Origin: Planktothricoides raciborskii GIHE-MW2
GTDB taxonomy: Bacteria > Cyanobacteriota > Cyanobacteriia > Cyanobacteriales > Laspinemataceae
Reading direction: 5' to 3'
Assembly (NCBI RefSeq): GCF_040564635.1
Contig: NZ_CP159837.1
Location: forward strand, 2,901,001-2,965,000
DNA length: 64,000 bases
Under the pieces are notes generated by a model. The model had not been told where the DNA came from, searched no databases, and was given only the letters and a program-made list of their open reading frames with translations. A program made the position numbers and the translations under genes. Shown here piece after piece: positions 19,381 through 32,892 of the stretch. Numbering within the stretch: position 1 is the stretch's first letter; every line of letters starts with the position of its first letter.

Positions 19381-19460
19381 TACTTGACCAATTTTAAAAA
19401 GCTACAATTTCAAGGTTTACTTGGGCGATCGGACGTAGCGCCCAAATAAGTGCGATCGTT

Positions 19461-22400
19461 GTTTCAATCCCTGATAGGGATTCTATATAGTTGCAACCAG
19501 AGTTTGACCGCTCGGACGCTGATCAAGAAATCATCGTTTCAATCCCTGATAGGGATTCTATATAGTTGCAACTTTCATTAATTTAAGGTGTAGTCTTCTT
19601 CAATCGCGGTTTCAATCCCTGATAGGGATTCTATATAGTTGCAACCTGGCCAAAGCTTTTGCTTGAGTCATTTTGTAATTGTTTCAATCCCTGATAGGGA
19701 TTCTATATAGTTGCAACAATTCACCCCGTTTTTAAGTAAAGTCAAGGTTGGCGTTTCAATCCCTGATAGGGATTCTATATAGTTGCAACTCGTCAAACTG
19801 AAATTTAATCTGAGAAGAATTAAAGTTTCAATCCCTGATAGGGATTCTATATAGTTGCAACATCCAAATTTGTTCCAAAGGAGGAGATGAATTTATGTTT
19901 CAATCCCTGATAGGGATTCTATATAGTTGCAACCAAGCCAGATGATTGCAGTAATTTAGTATTACCTGTTTCAATCCCTGATAGTGATTCTATATAGTTG
20001 CAACTCGTAATTTTTTACTCGGTGACTTTCGATTTGCTGAAGTTTCAATCCCTGATAGGGATTCTATATAGTTGCAACGTACAGGCAGAATTATTTGGAA
20101 ATTTTGCCGGAGAAGTTTCAATCCCTGATAGGGATTCTATATAGTTGCAACCATCTTGATTAAAGCGAATTTTCAAGCTTTCAGGTGTTTCAATCCCTGA
20201 TAGGGATTCTATATAGTTGCAACTTGCTGGATTCTGGGGTGAGCGATTCTGATATTCTAGTTTCAATCCCTGATAGGGATTCTATATAGTTGCAACTGAA
20301 TTCCTCCTCTTTTTCCCCACCAGAAAAAGTCTGGTTTCAATCCCTGATAGGGATTCTATATAGTTGCAACCGGGACTCACTATCTCGCCTAAAAATTCCC
20401 ACTCGTGGTTTCAATCCCTGATAGGGATTCTATATAGTTGCAACAGACCGGCTCTTTCCAGGGCCGCCCGAAACCAGCGATCGTTTCAATCCCTGATAGG
20501 GATTCTATATAGTTGCAACATCAGCCAGCCACCGCGACTAACTTTTTCGCACCCGTTTCAATCCCTGATAGGGATTCTATATAGTTGCAACATCTCTGGT
20601 TTACTAAAATCCCACTCTTTTTTTGAGTTTCAATCCCTGATAGGGATTCTATATAGTTGCAACATTGAATTAGCGATCGCCGATGGGAATGTGATCGTGT
20701 TTCAATCCCTGATAGGGATTCTATATAGTTGCAACAATAGCCATAATTTTCACAATAAAACACAATTTTTGTTTCAATCCCTGATAGGGATTCTATATAG
20801 TTGCAACCAAGCGATCACTACAATAATCCCAGGCACGGCGGAGGTTTCAATCCCTGATAGGGATTCTATATAGTTGCAACTCTTCCGCCGGTGTTACCTG
20901 CCCAAGTGGTCAGTTAGGTTTCAATCCCTGATAGGGATTCTATATAGTTGCAACTGGGCGTATCACGGTGCCCTCGATTTTGGCTTTGGTTTCAATCCCT
21001 GATAGGGATTCTATATAGTTGCAACCAGCCCAGGGGCTTCAGAAGAGTGAAACATAAACCACTGTTTCAATCCCTGATAGGGATTCTATATAGTTGCAAC
21101 CGGGCAATTCAATTAAGGGATCAAATTCGTTTGATTGGTTTCAATCCCTGATAGGGATTCTATATAGTTGCAACCGAAACCGCCGCCGAAAAACCCCCCG
21201 CACCACACAAGGGTTTCAATCCCTGATAGGGATTCTATATAGTTGCAACCCCAAAAAAACGGCCCCCGCGAACGAGGCGCTCGCGGGGTTTCAATCCCTG
21301 ATAGGGATTCTATATAGTTGCAACACAGAATGAAAAGCAGTTGCAATGCTTCTATTATCTCGTTTCAATCCCTGATAGGGATTCTATATAGTTGCAACTT
21401 TCTCTCGTGTAGCGACTCATATTGCTACCATATCAGTTTCAATCCCTGATAGGGATTCTATATAGTTGCAACCTTTCTTTTGAGAGACGCCGGTGACAGC
21501 CACCTTTTCAGAGTTTCAATCCCTGATAGGGATTCTATATAGTTGCAACTGTCACCATTGTTTTTTGTGGCAGATACTATGCAAAGTTTCAATCCCTGAT
21601 AGGGATTCTATATAGTTGCAACCAATCACGATGTGCCGATGTTACTGGGCCAGTGGCAAAGTTTCAATCCCTGATAGGGATTCTATATAGTTGCAACTAA
21701 CTTACATCGTAGCGAGATTTAGAGCGCAGGTTAAAGTTTCAATCCCTGATAGGGATTCTATATAGTTGCAACTTTCTAAATCAATTTCTATCCGATCGCA
21801 CCGAGATTTGTTTCAATCCCTGATAGGGATTCTATATAGTTGCAACGTGAGAACTGTTGCCGCGTGGTTAGCATCTTTTGGGCTGTTTCAATCCCTGATA
21901 GGGATTCTATATAGTTGCAACCAGCAAAATCAGGGCGATCGTCGCCCAATTCCATCAAGTTTCAATCCCTGATAGGGATTCTATATAGTTGCAACCTTTC
22001 TTCTAGCAAGCCTGTATGCATCCGATTTATCTCGTTTCAATCCCTGATAGGGATTCTATATAGTTGCAACCTTAATCGGTATTTCCTTTTAATCTCCAGG
22101 TAAAGTTTCAATCCCTGATAGGGATTCTATATAGTTGCAACTACTTTGTACTTGCTACCGGGTTTGGCTGCATCCACCCAAGTTTCAATCCCTGATAGGG
22201 ATTCTATATAGTTGCAACTAAGGCTGATGAAATTCGATCAGCGGGAATGCTTTCGTTTCAATCCCTGATAGGGATTCTATATAGTTGCAACGTATATGGA
22301 TTAGTACGCAGAGTTAGATCAAGTAATGTTTCAATCCCTGATAGGGATTCTATATAGTTGCAACCGAATAGGAATTTGCTTAATTGTCAAATTTTTTGGT

Positions 22401-25400
22401 GTTTCAATCCCTGATAGGGATTCTATATAGTTGCAACTCGATATGCCAGTTATGCTGGTACTCCGTGCCCTTTTCGTTTCAATCCCTGATAGGGATTCTA
22501 TATAGTTGCAACTCCTTTTGGATCATCTCGTGTCCCAGGTTCTCAGAGTTTCAATCCCTGATAGGGATTCTATATAGTTGCAACCTGAAAATCAAGGTGA
22601 TGGTTGATTGCTCATCCGCGTTGTTTCAATCCCTGATAGGGATTCTATATAGTTGCAACTCTAGTACAAAAGAAGCTGGTAAAGCTAAAGGCTGTGTTTC
22701 AATCCCTGATAGGGATTCTATATAGTTGCAACTAGCGGGATTGTTAGACACCTACCAATTTTCCTGGGAGTTTCAATCCCTGATAGGGATTCTATATAGT
22801 TGCAACCTTACCTAGATTAAATATAGCCCAAGCCCAGGGCTGTTTCAATCCCTGATAGGGATTCTATATAGTTGCAACGTAGTTGGGGTAATAGCACTGC
22901 CGATCGCATTCCGCGTTTCAATCCCTGATAGGGATTCTATATAGTTGCAACAACTCCACCTCATCAGCTTTAGAAACAGCAACGGCGTGTTTCAATCCCT
23001 GATAGGGATTCTATATAGTTGCAACGCTCAAGTTTGCCCCCAGTTTGGCGGCACCGGCACCCGTTTCAATCCCTGATAGGGATTCTATATAGTTGCAACT
23101 GATGTTGGCCGGAAGTTCATATCAAATTTATTAGCCGTTTCAATCCCTGATAGGGATTCTATATAGTTGCAACGCTTGTCCGTGGTACTCGGAGCGAAGC
23201 CCCAAAGCAGTTTCAATCCCTGATAGGGATTCTATATAGTTGCAACCGGCGATAAAAGCGCTTACCGAGAAAATGCTCAGGTGTTTCAATCCCTGATAGG
23301 GATTCTATATAGTTGCAACAAAAAATGCTTAAAGGCGGGAGGATATGTGTTTAATGTTGCGTTTCAATCCCTGATAGGGATTCTATATAGTTGCAACCAG
23401 CTTGATAATGTTCGGCGCTAAATGCGGGAGATTTTGTTTCAATCCCTGATAGGGATTCTATATAGTTGCAACAACCTTTTCGGTGCCGAAATCACAAAGC
23501 GAGGTAAATCGTTTCAATCCCTGATAGGGATTCTATATAGTTGCAACATTCCTTGCCACCGGATTTTTTGCGGCAAATATCGCCGTTTCAATCCCTGATA
23601 GGGATTCTATATAGTTGCAACAGTAGATCGGGTATTTCTGATTCATCCAACTCAACTGGTTTCAATCCCTGATAGGGATTCTATATAGTTGCAACTGGAA
23701 TAAATTTGTAGCCCACAAAATTGACAAGGGCGTTTCAATCCCTGATAGGGATTCTATATAGTTGCAACGGTGCATCACCACCAGGGAGTCATTCCGCGTA
23801 TGCGGTTTCAATCCCTGATAGGGATTCTATATAGTTGCAACTCGTTGTGCAGGACAATATTCGCCAAATTGCTGCCCTTGAAGCGTTTCAATCCCTGATA
23901 GGGATTCTATATAGTTGCAACACCCATGCGGGTGGAGATGATATTTACATTCTGTCAGCGTTTCAATCCCTGATAGGGATTCTATATAGTTGCAACTCAG
24001 TTCAGTTGCGGTCAAATTTTGGTACATATCAAAATGTTTCAATCCCTGATAGGGATTCTATATAGTTGCAACTTTAAATACATCTCCACGAATCTGCCAA
24101 TCAGTCTGTTTCAATCCCTGATAGGGATTCTATATAGTTGCAACCCTGTGCATTTGCAGCAATTTCTGCTAATTTATCCGATGTTTCAATCCCTGATAGG
24201 GATTCTATATAGTTGCAACTTGATTTGCATGAATTAAATTTCCCAGCTTATATGTTTCAATCCCTGATAGGGATTCTATATAGTTGCAACAGGAATCACA
24301 GAAAGCGGAGAAGGCTCGGATTTTCTAGGTTTCAATCCCTGATAGGGATTCTATATAGTTGCAACTACTCTATCTTCGTATATGGGGCCATAGGCGTAAA
24401 GGTTTCAATCCCTGATAGGGATTCTATATAGTTGCAACCCATCAAATTTCATCTCTATCAATTCAAAGCTATCGTAGTTTCAATCCCTGATAGGGATTCT
24501 ATATAGTTGCAACCTTAGGCTCACAATTTTCTTCACCAAAAACCGATCTAGTTTCAATCCCTGATAGGGATTCTATATAGTTGCAACTTGGCCAATGCTG
24601 CCAAAGTTTACGGTGAGTCAGGGTTTCAATCCCTGATAGGGATTCTATATAGTTGCAACTCTTGGCATACATGGTCGGCACATGAATTTAGCCATGTTTC
24701 AATCCCTGATAGGGATTCTATATAGTTGCAACCGACGGTCCAAGGATGTGCAGTCGGGTCTACGAATCAGTTTCAATCCCTGATAGGGATTCTATATAGT
24801 TGCAACCCTAGGGGATAGCCCGCGCAACATCGTAATCGCGTTTGTTTCAATCCCTGATAGGGATTCTATATAGTTGCAACGGGCTATGGGGCTACATTCA
24901 TTTGAGGCAAAAAATGGTTTCAATCCCTGATAGGGATTCTATATAGTTGCAACTTTACCTTTAATCAATCGCAATGGGAAAATGTTTCTGTTTCAATCCC
25001 TGATAGGGATTCTATATAGTTGCAACCAAAAGAAAATCCCTGGGCTTTTGCCGGGGAATTTGTTTCAATCCCTGATAGGGATTCTATATAGTTGCAACCG
25101 GTCAAATTTTGGTAGTTCATTAGTTCATTGCGTGTTTCAATCCCTGATAGGGATTCTATATAGTTGCAACCCAAAAATCAAGAGATTCCCCCGTGATTTT
25201 ACGGAGTTTCAATCCCTGATAGGGATTCTATATAGTTGCAACAAGGCCGTGGCACTTTATGATTACTTGTGCGAAGTTTCAATCCCTGATAGGGATTCTA
25301 TATAGTTGCAACATCGCATCTTCAGAGTCACAGTCGATCGCCAAAAGTTTCAATCCCTGATAGGGATTCTATATAGTTGCAACCTCTCGTCTTTGAGCCA

Positions 25401-28400
25401 GCATGGATTTCTCCTCACTCGTTTCAATCCCTGATAGGGATTCTATATAGTTGCAACTTGTAGCGATCGCAGATTTCCTGGATTGCCTTTTTCGTTTCAA
25501 TCCCTGATAGGGATTCTATATAGTTGCAACAATTAAAATTGTTGAATCCACCAAAAGTGGATGCAGTTTCAATCCCTGATAGGGATTCTATATAGTTGCA
25601 ACCTTTAAGTCGCGTGTATCGCGAAAATTCTTGGTTGGTTTCAATCCCTGATAGGGATTCTATATAGTTGCAACATCGTGGCTGAAATTCTCAAGCCTGA
25701 GCACTTTTCTTTGTTTCAATCCCTGATAGGGATTCTATATAGTTGCAACAAACCCAAACAACGGATTTTGGCTAGGCGCGATCGCCGTTTCAATCCCTGA
25801 TAGGGATTCTATATAGTTGCAACCAATCCAAAACCGAGTCCAAAACCGAGCCTAAAATCTGTTTCAATCCCTGATAGGGATTCTATATAGTTGCAACCTG
25901 GGAGTTGTTTTGCCGGTTGTGGCAGTCGGGATTGGTTTCAATCCCTGATAGGGATTCTATATAGTTGCAACACTGGCGGCTGCTAAAGCCGCACCGATCG
26001 CCTTCGACGTTTCAATCCCTGATAGGGATTCTATATAGTTGCAACCATGCTGTATCGAGATGAATACTACAATCCCGAAACGTTTCAATCCCTGATAGGG
26101 ATTCTATATAGTTGCAACAAACGATCGCGGCTAGATTTTGCGTCTGTAGAACGGTTTCAATCCCTGATAGGGATTCTATATAGTTGCAACTGTTTTTGGA
26201 TTACCTATCTCAAGTAATCCGAATGGGTTTCAATCCCTGATAGGGATTCTATATAGTTGCAACAATTACCACCCGGAATCACGGGCCGTTACCACCAGTT
26301 TCAATCCCTGATAGGGATTCTATATAGTTGCAACAGAGGTATTTTCCGCCACTTACCCCCGCGTCAATGATGTTTCAATCCCTGATAGGGATTCTATATA
26401 GTTGCAACTCAATGCTTTTAAAGCCGTTCCAGTCGGCTCTACGCGTGTTTCAATCCCTGATAGGGATTCTATATAGTTGCAACTCGCAAATCCTTCGTAA
26501 ATATCCCCTGCCTGAAAGTTTCAATCCCTGATAGGGATTCTATATAGTTGCAACATTTTCTCAAAGTCTGGTAAATTTTCGTAAAAATTAGTTTCAATCC
26601 CTGATAGGGATTCTATATAGTTGCAACCCCTCATTCATGCCTTCGGCCCTTTCTCTCATTCCCAGGTTTCAATCCCTGATAGGGATTCTATATAGTTGCA
26701 ACACATTAATTGATTGTGTTAGTCTAATGTTGCGTTCTTTGTTTCAATCCCTGATAGGGATTCTATATAGTTGCAACCAGTTTTTGAGGAGGGCAATACA
26801 CCCAAAAACATCAGTTTCAATCCCTGATAGGGATTCTATATAGTTGCAACTCGGATGCCTGTTCATCAGTCGAAACCCGGATATATAAGTTTCAATCCCT
26901 GATAGGGATTCTATATAGTTGCAACATTATGTACCAACAACAAAATCTAAGCCATATCGTTTCAATCCCTGATAGGGATTCTATATAGTTGCAACTTTGC
27001 CTTTATAGAGTGTTTATTAATTGCAGATTGCCGTTTCAATCCCTGATAGGGATTCTATATAGTTGCAACATTCCAGATGGTCTATGAGCCATAAAAGCTT
27101 GCAAGTTGTTTCAATCCCTGATAGGGATTCTATATAGTTGCAACGAACTGATAGCCGCCGCCGTGCCGATAGCAAAGGTACGTTTCAATCCCTGATAGGG
27201 ATTCTATATAGTTGCAACTCCGCGTGACATTGCTTATATCCCTTTACTAAATCTGTTGTTTCAATCCCTGATAGGGATTCTATATAGTTGCAACAATGAT
27301 AGCTTTTGGTGGATTCTCTCGGTCCTGGGAAGTTTCAATCCCTGATAGGGATTCTATATAGTTGCAACTCCCGGTATCGGGAAGTGAGGCGATAATCTCA
27401 GGGATGTTTCAATCCCTGATAGGGATTCTATATAGTTGCAACTGGCAGTGGCGTAACCAGTGAGCGCTTACCTTATCCCCTGTTTCAATCCCTGATAGGG
27501 ATTCTATATAGTTGCAACGGCTTGTCCACCACGCGATCGCTTGTTGCCCCTTCTTTGGTTTCAATCCCTGATAGGGATTCTATATAGTTGCAACTTGATG
27601 CCCGCAACCCTACTTGAAATCATGGGTTTGTTTCAATCCCTGATAGGGATTCTATATAGTTGCAACGGTTGCCACTTATCTTATCAGGAATCGAAAAAGA
27701 AATGTTTCAATCCCTGATAGGGATTCTATATAGTTGCAACTTGCAGTGCAAAGCTGCCGGATTAATGAACAGCAAAGACGTTTCAATCCCTGATAGGGAT
27801 TCTATATAGTTGCAACAGCCGGTACTGGATTCAGATCAAATTGATTTGGCTTTGTTTCAATCCCTGATAGGGATTCTATATAGTTGCAACCTCCTTTTTA
27901 TTGTTATCTAATTTGATATTATGCAATTTGTTTCAATCCCTGATAGGGATTCTATATAGTTGCAACTACTACTAACCCGTTGGCGATAAAATTGTGATGT
28001 TTGTGTTCGTTTCAATCCCTGATAGGGATTCTATATAGTTGCAACACTCGAAATAGAGCGGGCAAGCTATCAGAACGCCCTCGTTTCAATCCCTGATAGG
28101 GATTCTATATAGTTGCAACCCAAACTCAGATAGAGCAATTGATATGATTTTAGTGTTTCAATCCCTGATAGGGATTCTATATAGTTGCAACCGGGTCTGG
28201 TCTGCACCACGATGCAAATAGGAGCGCGTTTCAATCCCTGATAGGGATTCTATATAGTTGCAACCATGTAACTGCGCCACTGTGTAAGCCTCCGTATTTA
28301 GTTTCAATCCCTGATAGGGATTCTATATAGTTGCAACAATTAACTTATGCTATACTTGAGAAACAAAAGTAATGTTTCAATCCCTGATAGGGATTCTATA

Positions 28401-31400
28401 TAGTTGCAACGTGGGGGTGGTAGTACCTCTATGCCGCGATCGCCACTGTTTCAATCCCTGATAGGGATTCTATATAGTTGCAACATCGCATCTCTTGAGT
28501 TTCCGCCAAGGGTATCGGTTGGTTTCAATCCCTGATAGGGATTCTATATAGTTGCAACTTGGTGACGGATTGGTGACGGATTGGTGACGGATACCGTGTT
28601 TCAATCCCTGATAGGGATTCTATATAGTTGCAACATCGCATCTCTTGAGTTTCCGCCAAGGGTATCGGTTGGTTTCAATCCCTGATAGGGATTCTATATA
28701 GTTGCAACTACCGAGGCAATTGGGCGCGGGCGTGTACCGAGAAAGTTTCAATCCCTGATAGGGATTCTATATAGTTGCAACTTCGGTGACGGTTGGTGAT
28801 GCGGTGTCACCACGTCAAAGTTTCAATCCCTGATAGGGATTCTATATAGTTGCAACAAGATTTGAACAAAGAATCTGCATTATTGCAGACTGAGTTTCAA
28901 TCCCTGATAGGGATTCTATATAGTTGCAACGTGATTGAAGCTGGGCTGGTATATCTTCCTAAAAATGTTTCAATCCCTGATAGGGATTCTATATAGTTGC
29001 AACCCTGGTCAGCGATCGAGCGTTGCCGGTTCGGGTACTGGTTTCAATCCCTGATAGGGATTCTATATAGTTGCAACGTGGGGCTTTAATTTATTTTCCC
29101 GGATATCGAAGTTTCAATCCCTGATAGGGATTCTATATAGTTGCAACATCTGGAATCTCAGGGAATAGAGATTCCAGAGATACCGGTTTCAATCCCTGAT
29201 AGGGATTCTATATAGTTGCAACGTGATTTCAGCTATGGCAGCACAGGCATTGATATCGCTGTTTCAATCCCTGATAGGGATTCTATATAGTTGCAACGGT
29301 AATCCGAATCCAAATCCACCCTCTCAATATTTGTTTCAATCCCTGATAGGGATTCTATATAGTTGCAACATGACATAGAAGCTGCCGCCATCATCTCTTA
29401 TACGTTTCAATCCCTGATAGGGATTCTATATAGTTGCAACATCTCTGGTTTATTTTTGCCTGATTTCTTACTAGCTAAGTTTCAATCCCTGATAGGGATT
29501 CTATATAGTTGCAACGATTAAATCGGTTTATTCGGTTCTCAATCGGTTAGAAGTTTCAATCCCTGATAGGGATTCTATATAGTTGCAACGGCCCCGGCGA
29601 TCCCCCTAAAGACTTCAGCGAGTCCAGGTTTCAATCCCTGATAGGGATTCTATATAGTTGCAACTATCCGTGATGGTATCCGCGTGTGATGGCAAAACCG
29701 ATGTTTCAATCCCTGATAGGGATTCTATATAGTTGCAACTTTGGGGATTTCGTTTAAGTCAAAGCTGCCATCGATTGTTTCAATCCCTGATAGGGATTCT
29801 ATATAGTTGCAACTAGGCTTGTTGTTTTCCGCTTTTAAGATGGCAATCTGCTGTTTCAATCCCTGATAGGGATTCTATATAGTTGCAACTCGCGAGATGT
29901 ATTTCCTTATCTACTTTTACCAACAAAGTTTCAATCCCTGATAGGGATTCTATATAGTTGCAACCGAAGCTGCAAATCATCATTAAAAAATTGCAATATC
30001 GAGTTTCAATCCCTGATAGGGATTCTATATAGTTGCAACTTTGGGGCGTAGTTTCCGGTTGGGGTTGATTTTCCAAGTTTCAATCCCTGATAGGGATTCT
30101 ATATAGTTGCAACAAAAGCATACTGGGAATCTTTAAATTTATGGTGAGGTGTTTCAATCCCTGATAGGGATTCTATATAGTTGCAACACTCGTTGGATCT
30201 GCAAAGTGAAGCGATCGCCATTCCGTTTCAATCCCTGATAGGGATTCTATATAGTTGCAACCGCACTCCTGGATCTGAAATCGGCACCAATCCATGTTTC
30301 AATCCCTGATAGGGATTCTATATAGTTGCAACAATAGCTTTTGAAGCTTGCCTGAAATTGTGGCTTAAGGTTTCAATCCCTGATAGGGATTCTATATAGT
30401 TGCAACCCTTGCAATGTTTGATTTACTTCTTTTCTCTTTTACCTGTTTCAATCCCTGATAGGGATTCTATATAGTTGCAACTCTTAGATGTAAACCTGGC
30501 GACTTGCTTGGATGGGATGTTTCAATCCCTGATAGGGATTCTATATAGTTGCAACATCGCCTCTACAATTTACCAGGATATTCTCACCCCGGTTTCAATC
30601 CCTGATAGGGATTCTATATAGTTGCAACGCAATTCAGCCTCACCCCGCTTTATTGCCCAAAAGTTTCAATCCCTGATAGGGATTCTATATAGTTGCAACC
30701 AAGATTAAGCGCTGATGCGGGTTTTACAGTTTTTTGTTTCAATCCCTGATAGGGATTCTATATAGTTGCAACCTCACACCCTCAGCCTCGATCGCCACGG
30801 ATGACACTTTGTTTCAATCCCTGATAGGGATTCTATATAGTTGCAACTTGATAAATGATGCCTCTCACTATAAAAAAAGGTATTGTTTCAATCCCTGATA
30901 GGGATTCTATATAGTTGCAACTTGGCTAGAATTTGCGCCTCTGCCCAATAGTTACGGGTTTCAATCCCTGATAGGGATTCTATATAGTTGCAACCGCATC
31001 CGCTGATACGGATCGGCTTTATCCGCCAAGTGTTTCAATCCCTGATAGGGATTCTATATAGTTGCAACTCCAATTATTTAGTGTTAGCAGTGGGGGCGCC
31101 GGCCCGTTTCAATCCCTGATAGGGATTCTATATAGTTGCAACGAATGGTTTTTTGTCCGATCGCATTCTCAACCCCAGCACTGTTTCAATCCCTGATAGG
31201 GATTCTATATAGTTGCAACATGGTTTGGCAGATTCACCGCGTCCCACAGCCCAAATGTTTCAATCCCTGATAGGGATTCTATATAGTTGCAACGTTTCTA
31301 TAATATATATTATATAGAGAGTTTGGGTTTCAATCCCTGATAGGGATTCTATATAGTTGCAACCTTGCAGCCCAATGGTCAAATGAAATCGAGGCCCGTT

Positions 31401-31876
31401 TCAATCCCTGATAGGGATTCTATATAGTTGCAACTTATTGCCCGATTCAGCTTGCAATCGTCGCCGGTGGCTGTTTCAATCCCTGATAGGGATTCTATAT
31501 AGTTGCAACACGAAAATTCGCCCAAAGTAAGGGATTTATCGTAGCCGTTTCAATCCCTGATAGGGATTCTATATAGTTGCAACACAAATGTTTTTGATGA
31601 AACTGATAGAAATATCTGTTTCAATCCCTGATAGGGATTCTATATAGTTGCAACTAAAAAGATTTTTCTGCCTTCTTTTAAGGCAGTTTCGTTTCAATCC
31701 CTGATAGGGATTCTATATAGTTGCAACCTCTTTAGCTACTGCTAGATTATAGCCAGCTTGTGTTGTTTCAATCCCTGATAGGGATTCTATATAGTTGCAA
31801 CATAACCAACCGCCAAAGTCAGCGGCGATCGATGATTTAGTTTCAATCCCTGATAGGGATTCTATATAGTTGCAAC
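19461..31876 (-). CRISPR. Very large CRISPR array, about 169 repeats (type I-D locus)
   Basis: A 37-bp repeat beginning GTTTCAATCCCTGATAGGG and ending TATATAGTTGCAAC on the plus strand. By hand count there are about 169 copies and 168 spacers of mostly 35-38 bp, average unit about 74 bp. The inner CCCTGATAGGG can form a short stem. The reverse complement ends in ATTGAAAC, the usual 8-nt crRNA handle, so transcription is inferred to run on the minus strand, in the same direction as the adjacent cas genes. That puts the leader at the right end. One repeat near 19968 has a G-to-T change in the stem, at the presumed old end of the array. One spacer is duplicated (28485-28521 and 28635-28671). All short ORFs across this interval are repeat artefacts. 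Confidence 0.99.
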
Positions 31877-32207
31877 TGCCGGGGTTCGGAACCCTTAATC
31901 TATTTAGTTTTCCAGGTTCGTTTGCGCGAATCGAGTTAATCATACCATGAAAACCCCAAAACTTGTCAATATGCCTCAAACACGAATCAGGGGAAACCTA
32001 AGCGGGGAGAGAGTTTCAGCATTTGCGCGAATCGGTTCACCAATCCTAAAGCCCCAAACCTTCACCCTGTAAAGGCTTCAGAGGAAAAAATCCCCTGGGC
32101 TTATTTTACAGCCACCCCTCCGCGCAAATTACCGCTTCATCTCATCCTCAAACCGAAGCTTCCGGGAAAGCCGGTTAGCCAGCCACTCCAGGGCGCCGGT
32201 CATGGGA
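31877..32207 (-). promoter_or_regulatory. Presumed CRISPR leader
   Basis: The 331-bp interval between the last repeat and the end of cas2, on the side predicted to be the promoter-proximal end of the array. It contains two exact copies of TTTGCGCGAATCG (31921-31933 and 32032-32044) and AT-rich stretches. Leaders typically carry the array promoter and integration signals. The assignment rests on repeat orientation and on position, not on a recognised promoter. Confidence 0.65.
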
Positions 32208-32480
32208 TCAGGCAAAAAATACCGTCGTATCCATTGGCTGTTCGCCCCCAATTCGTTCTATTTTACCCTGGCAGCAGCCACAAAGAAAATAAAACCGGAT
32301 ACTATCCTCCTCTGACTTAATCAACTTACTCAATCTTGCCCGTAACTTCGCATACTCCGTCTCACTCAGCGAGCATTCAAACAAACTATACTGCATCCAC
32401 TGTCCATAAGAACTGAGAGTTTTATGGATTTTGGTGCGCCGTTTATCATCAGAAATATCATAGGAGACAACTATATACAT
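32208..32480 (-). CDS. cas2: CRISPR adaptation protein Cas2
   Basis: 90 residues when started at ATG 32480 (MYIVVSYDISDDKRR), the normal size. A longer open frame upstream is low-complexity repeat sequence and is unlikely to be translated. Seen: the ferredoxin-like fold start with the conserved VSYDI aspartate, LSSYGQWMQYSLFEC and the IRFYFLCGCC strand. Cas2 bridges two Cas1 dimers in the spacer-integration complex. It is the cas gene nearest the array. Unusually it is separated from cas1 by about 410 bp of repeats. Confidence 0.96.
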   Translation of the reverse strand: MYIVVSYDISDDKRRTKIHKTLSSYGQWMQYSLFECSLSETEYAKLRARLSKLIKSEEDSIRFYFLCGCCQGKIERIGGEQPMDTTVFFA

Positions 32481-32892
32481 CGGTTGGTTGTTGGTTGTTG
32501 GTTGTTCGTTGTTGGTTGTTGTTCGTTGTTCGTGGGTAGGGATTCTTTTGTTCGTTGTTCGTTGTTGAATCTGTAGGGGCGAAGCATAAAGCCTGACGGC
32601 ATGGCTTCGCTTACCGGGCAAAAAATATATAGGAAAAAACCAAAAATTTATTACCCGAATGCAACGCCGCCCTGACATATATCAGGAGCAACCGTTGTTG
32701 TTCGTTGTTCGTTGTTGGTTGTTGGTTGTTGGTTGTTGGTTGTTGGTTGTTGTTGGGCAGGGAACGGGGAACAGTTATCGGGGAACGGGGAAATATTTTT
32801 CTCCTCTGCTCCTCTGCTCCTCTGCTCCTCCGCTCCTCTGCCGATGGCGGGCTCCCCTGCCCCCCTGCCCCTCTGCTCCTCTGCTTCTTGCA
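32481..32892. repeat. Low-complexity repeats separating cas1 and cas2
   Basis: TTGTTGGTTGTTGGTTG/TTCGTTGTTCG units at 32483-32565 and 32690-32757, and CTCCTCTGCTCCTCTG units at 32803-32890. Between them, at about 32570-32626, lies a hairpin-family element containing GGGGCGAAGCATAAAGCC and GGCATGGCTTCGCTTACC. An inverted copy of that element is at about 34868-34930. No gene is present. Confidence 0.85.

Noticed and set aside
19461-31876. Many short ORFs with the same repeated peptide across the array
   Set aside because: They are translations of the CRISPR repeat in different frames and strands.
32481-32678. N-terminal extension of Cas2
   Set aside because: The extra codons are low-complexity TTGTTGG repeat, while ATG 32480 begins exactly at the conserved Cas2 N-terminus.
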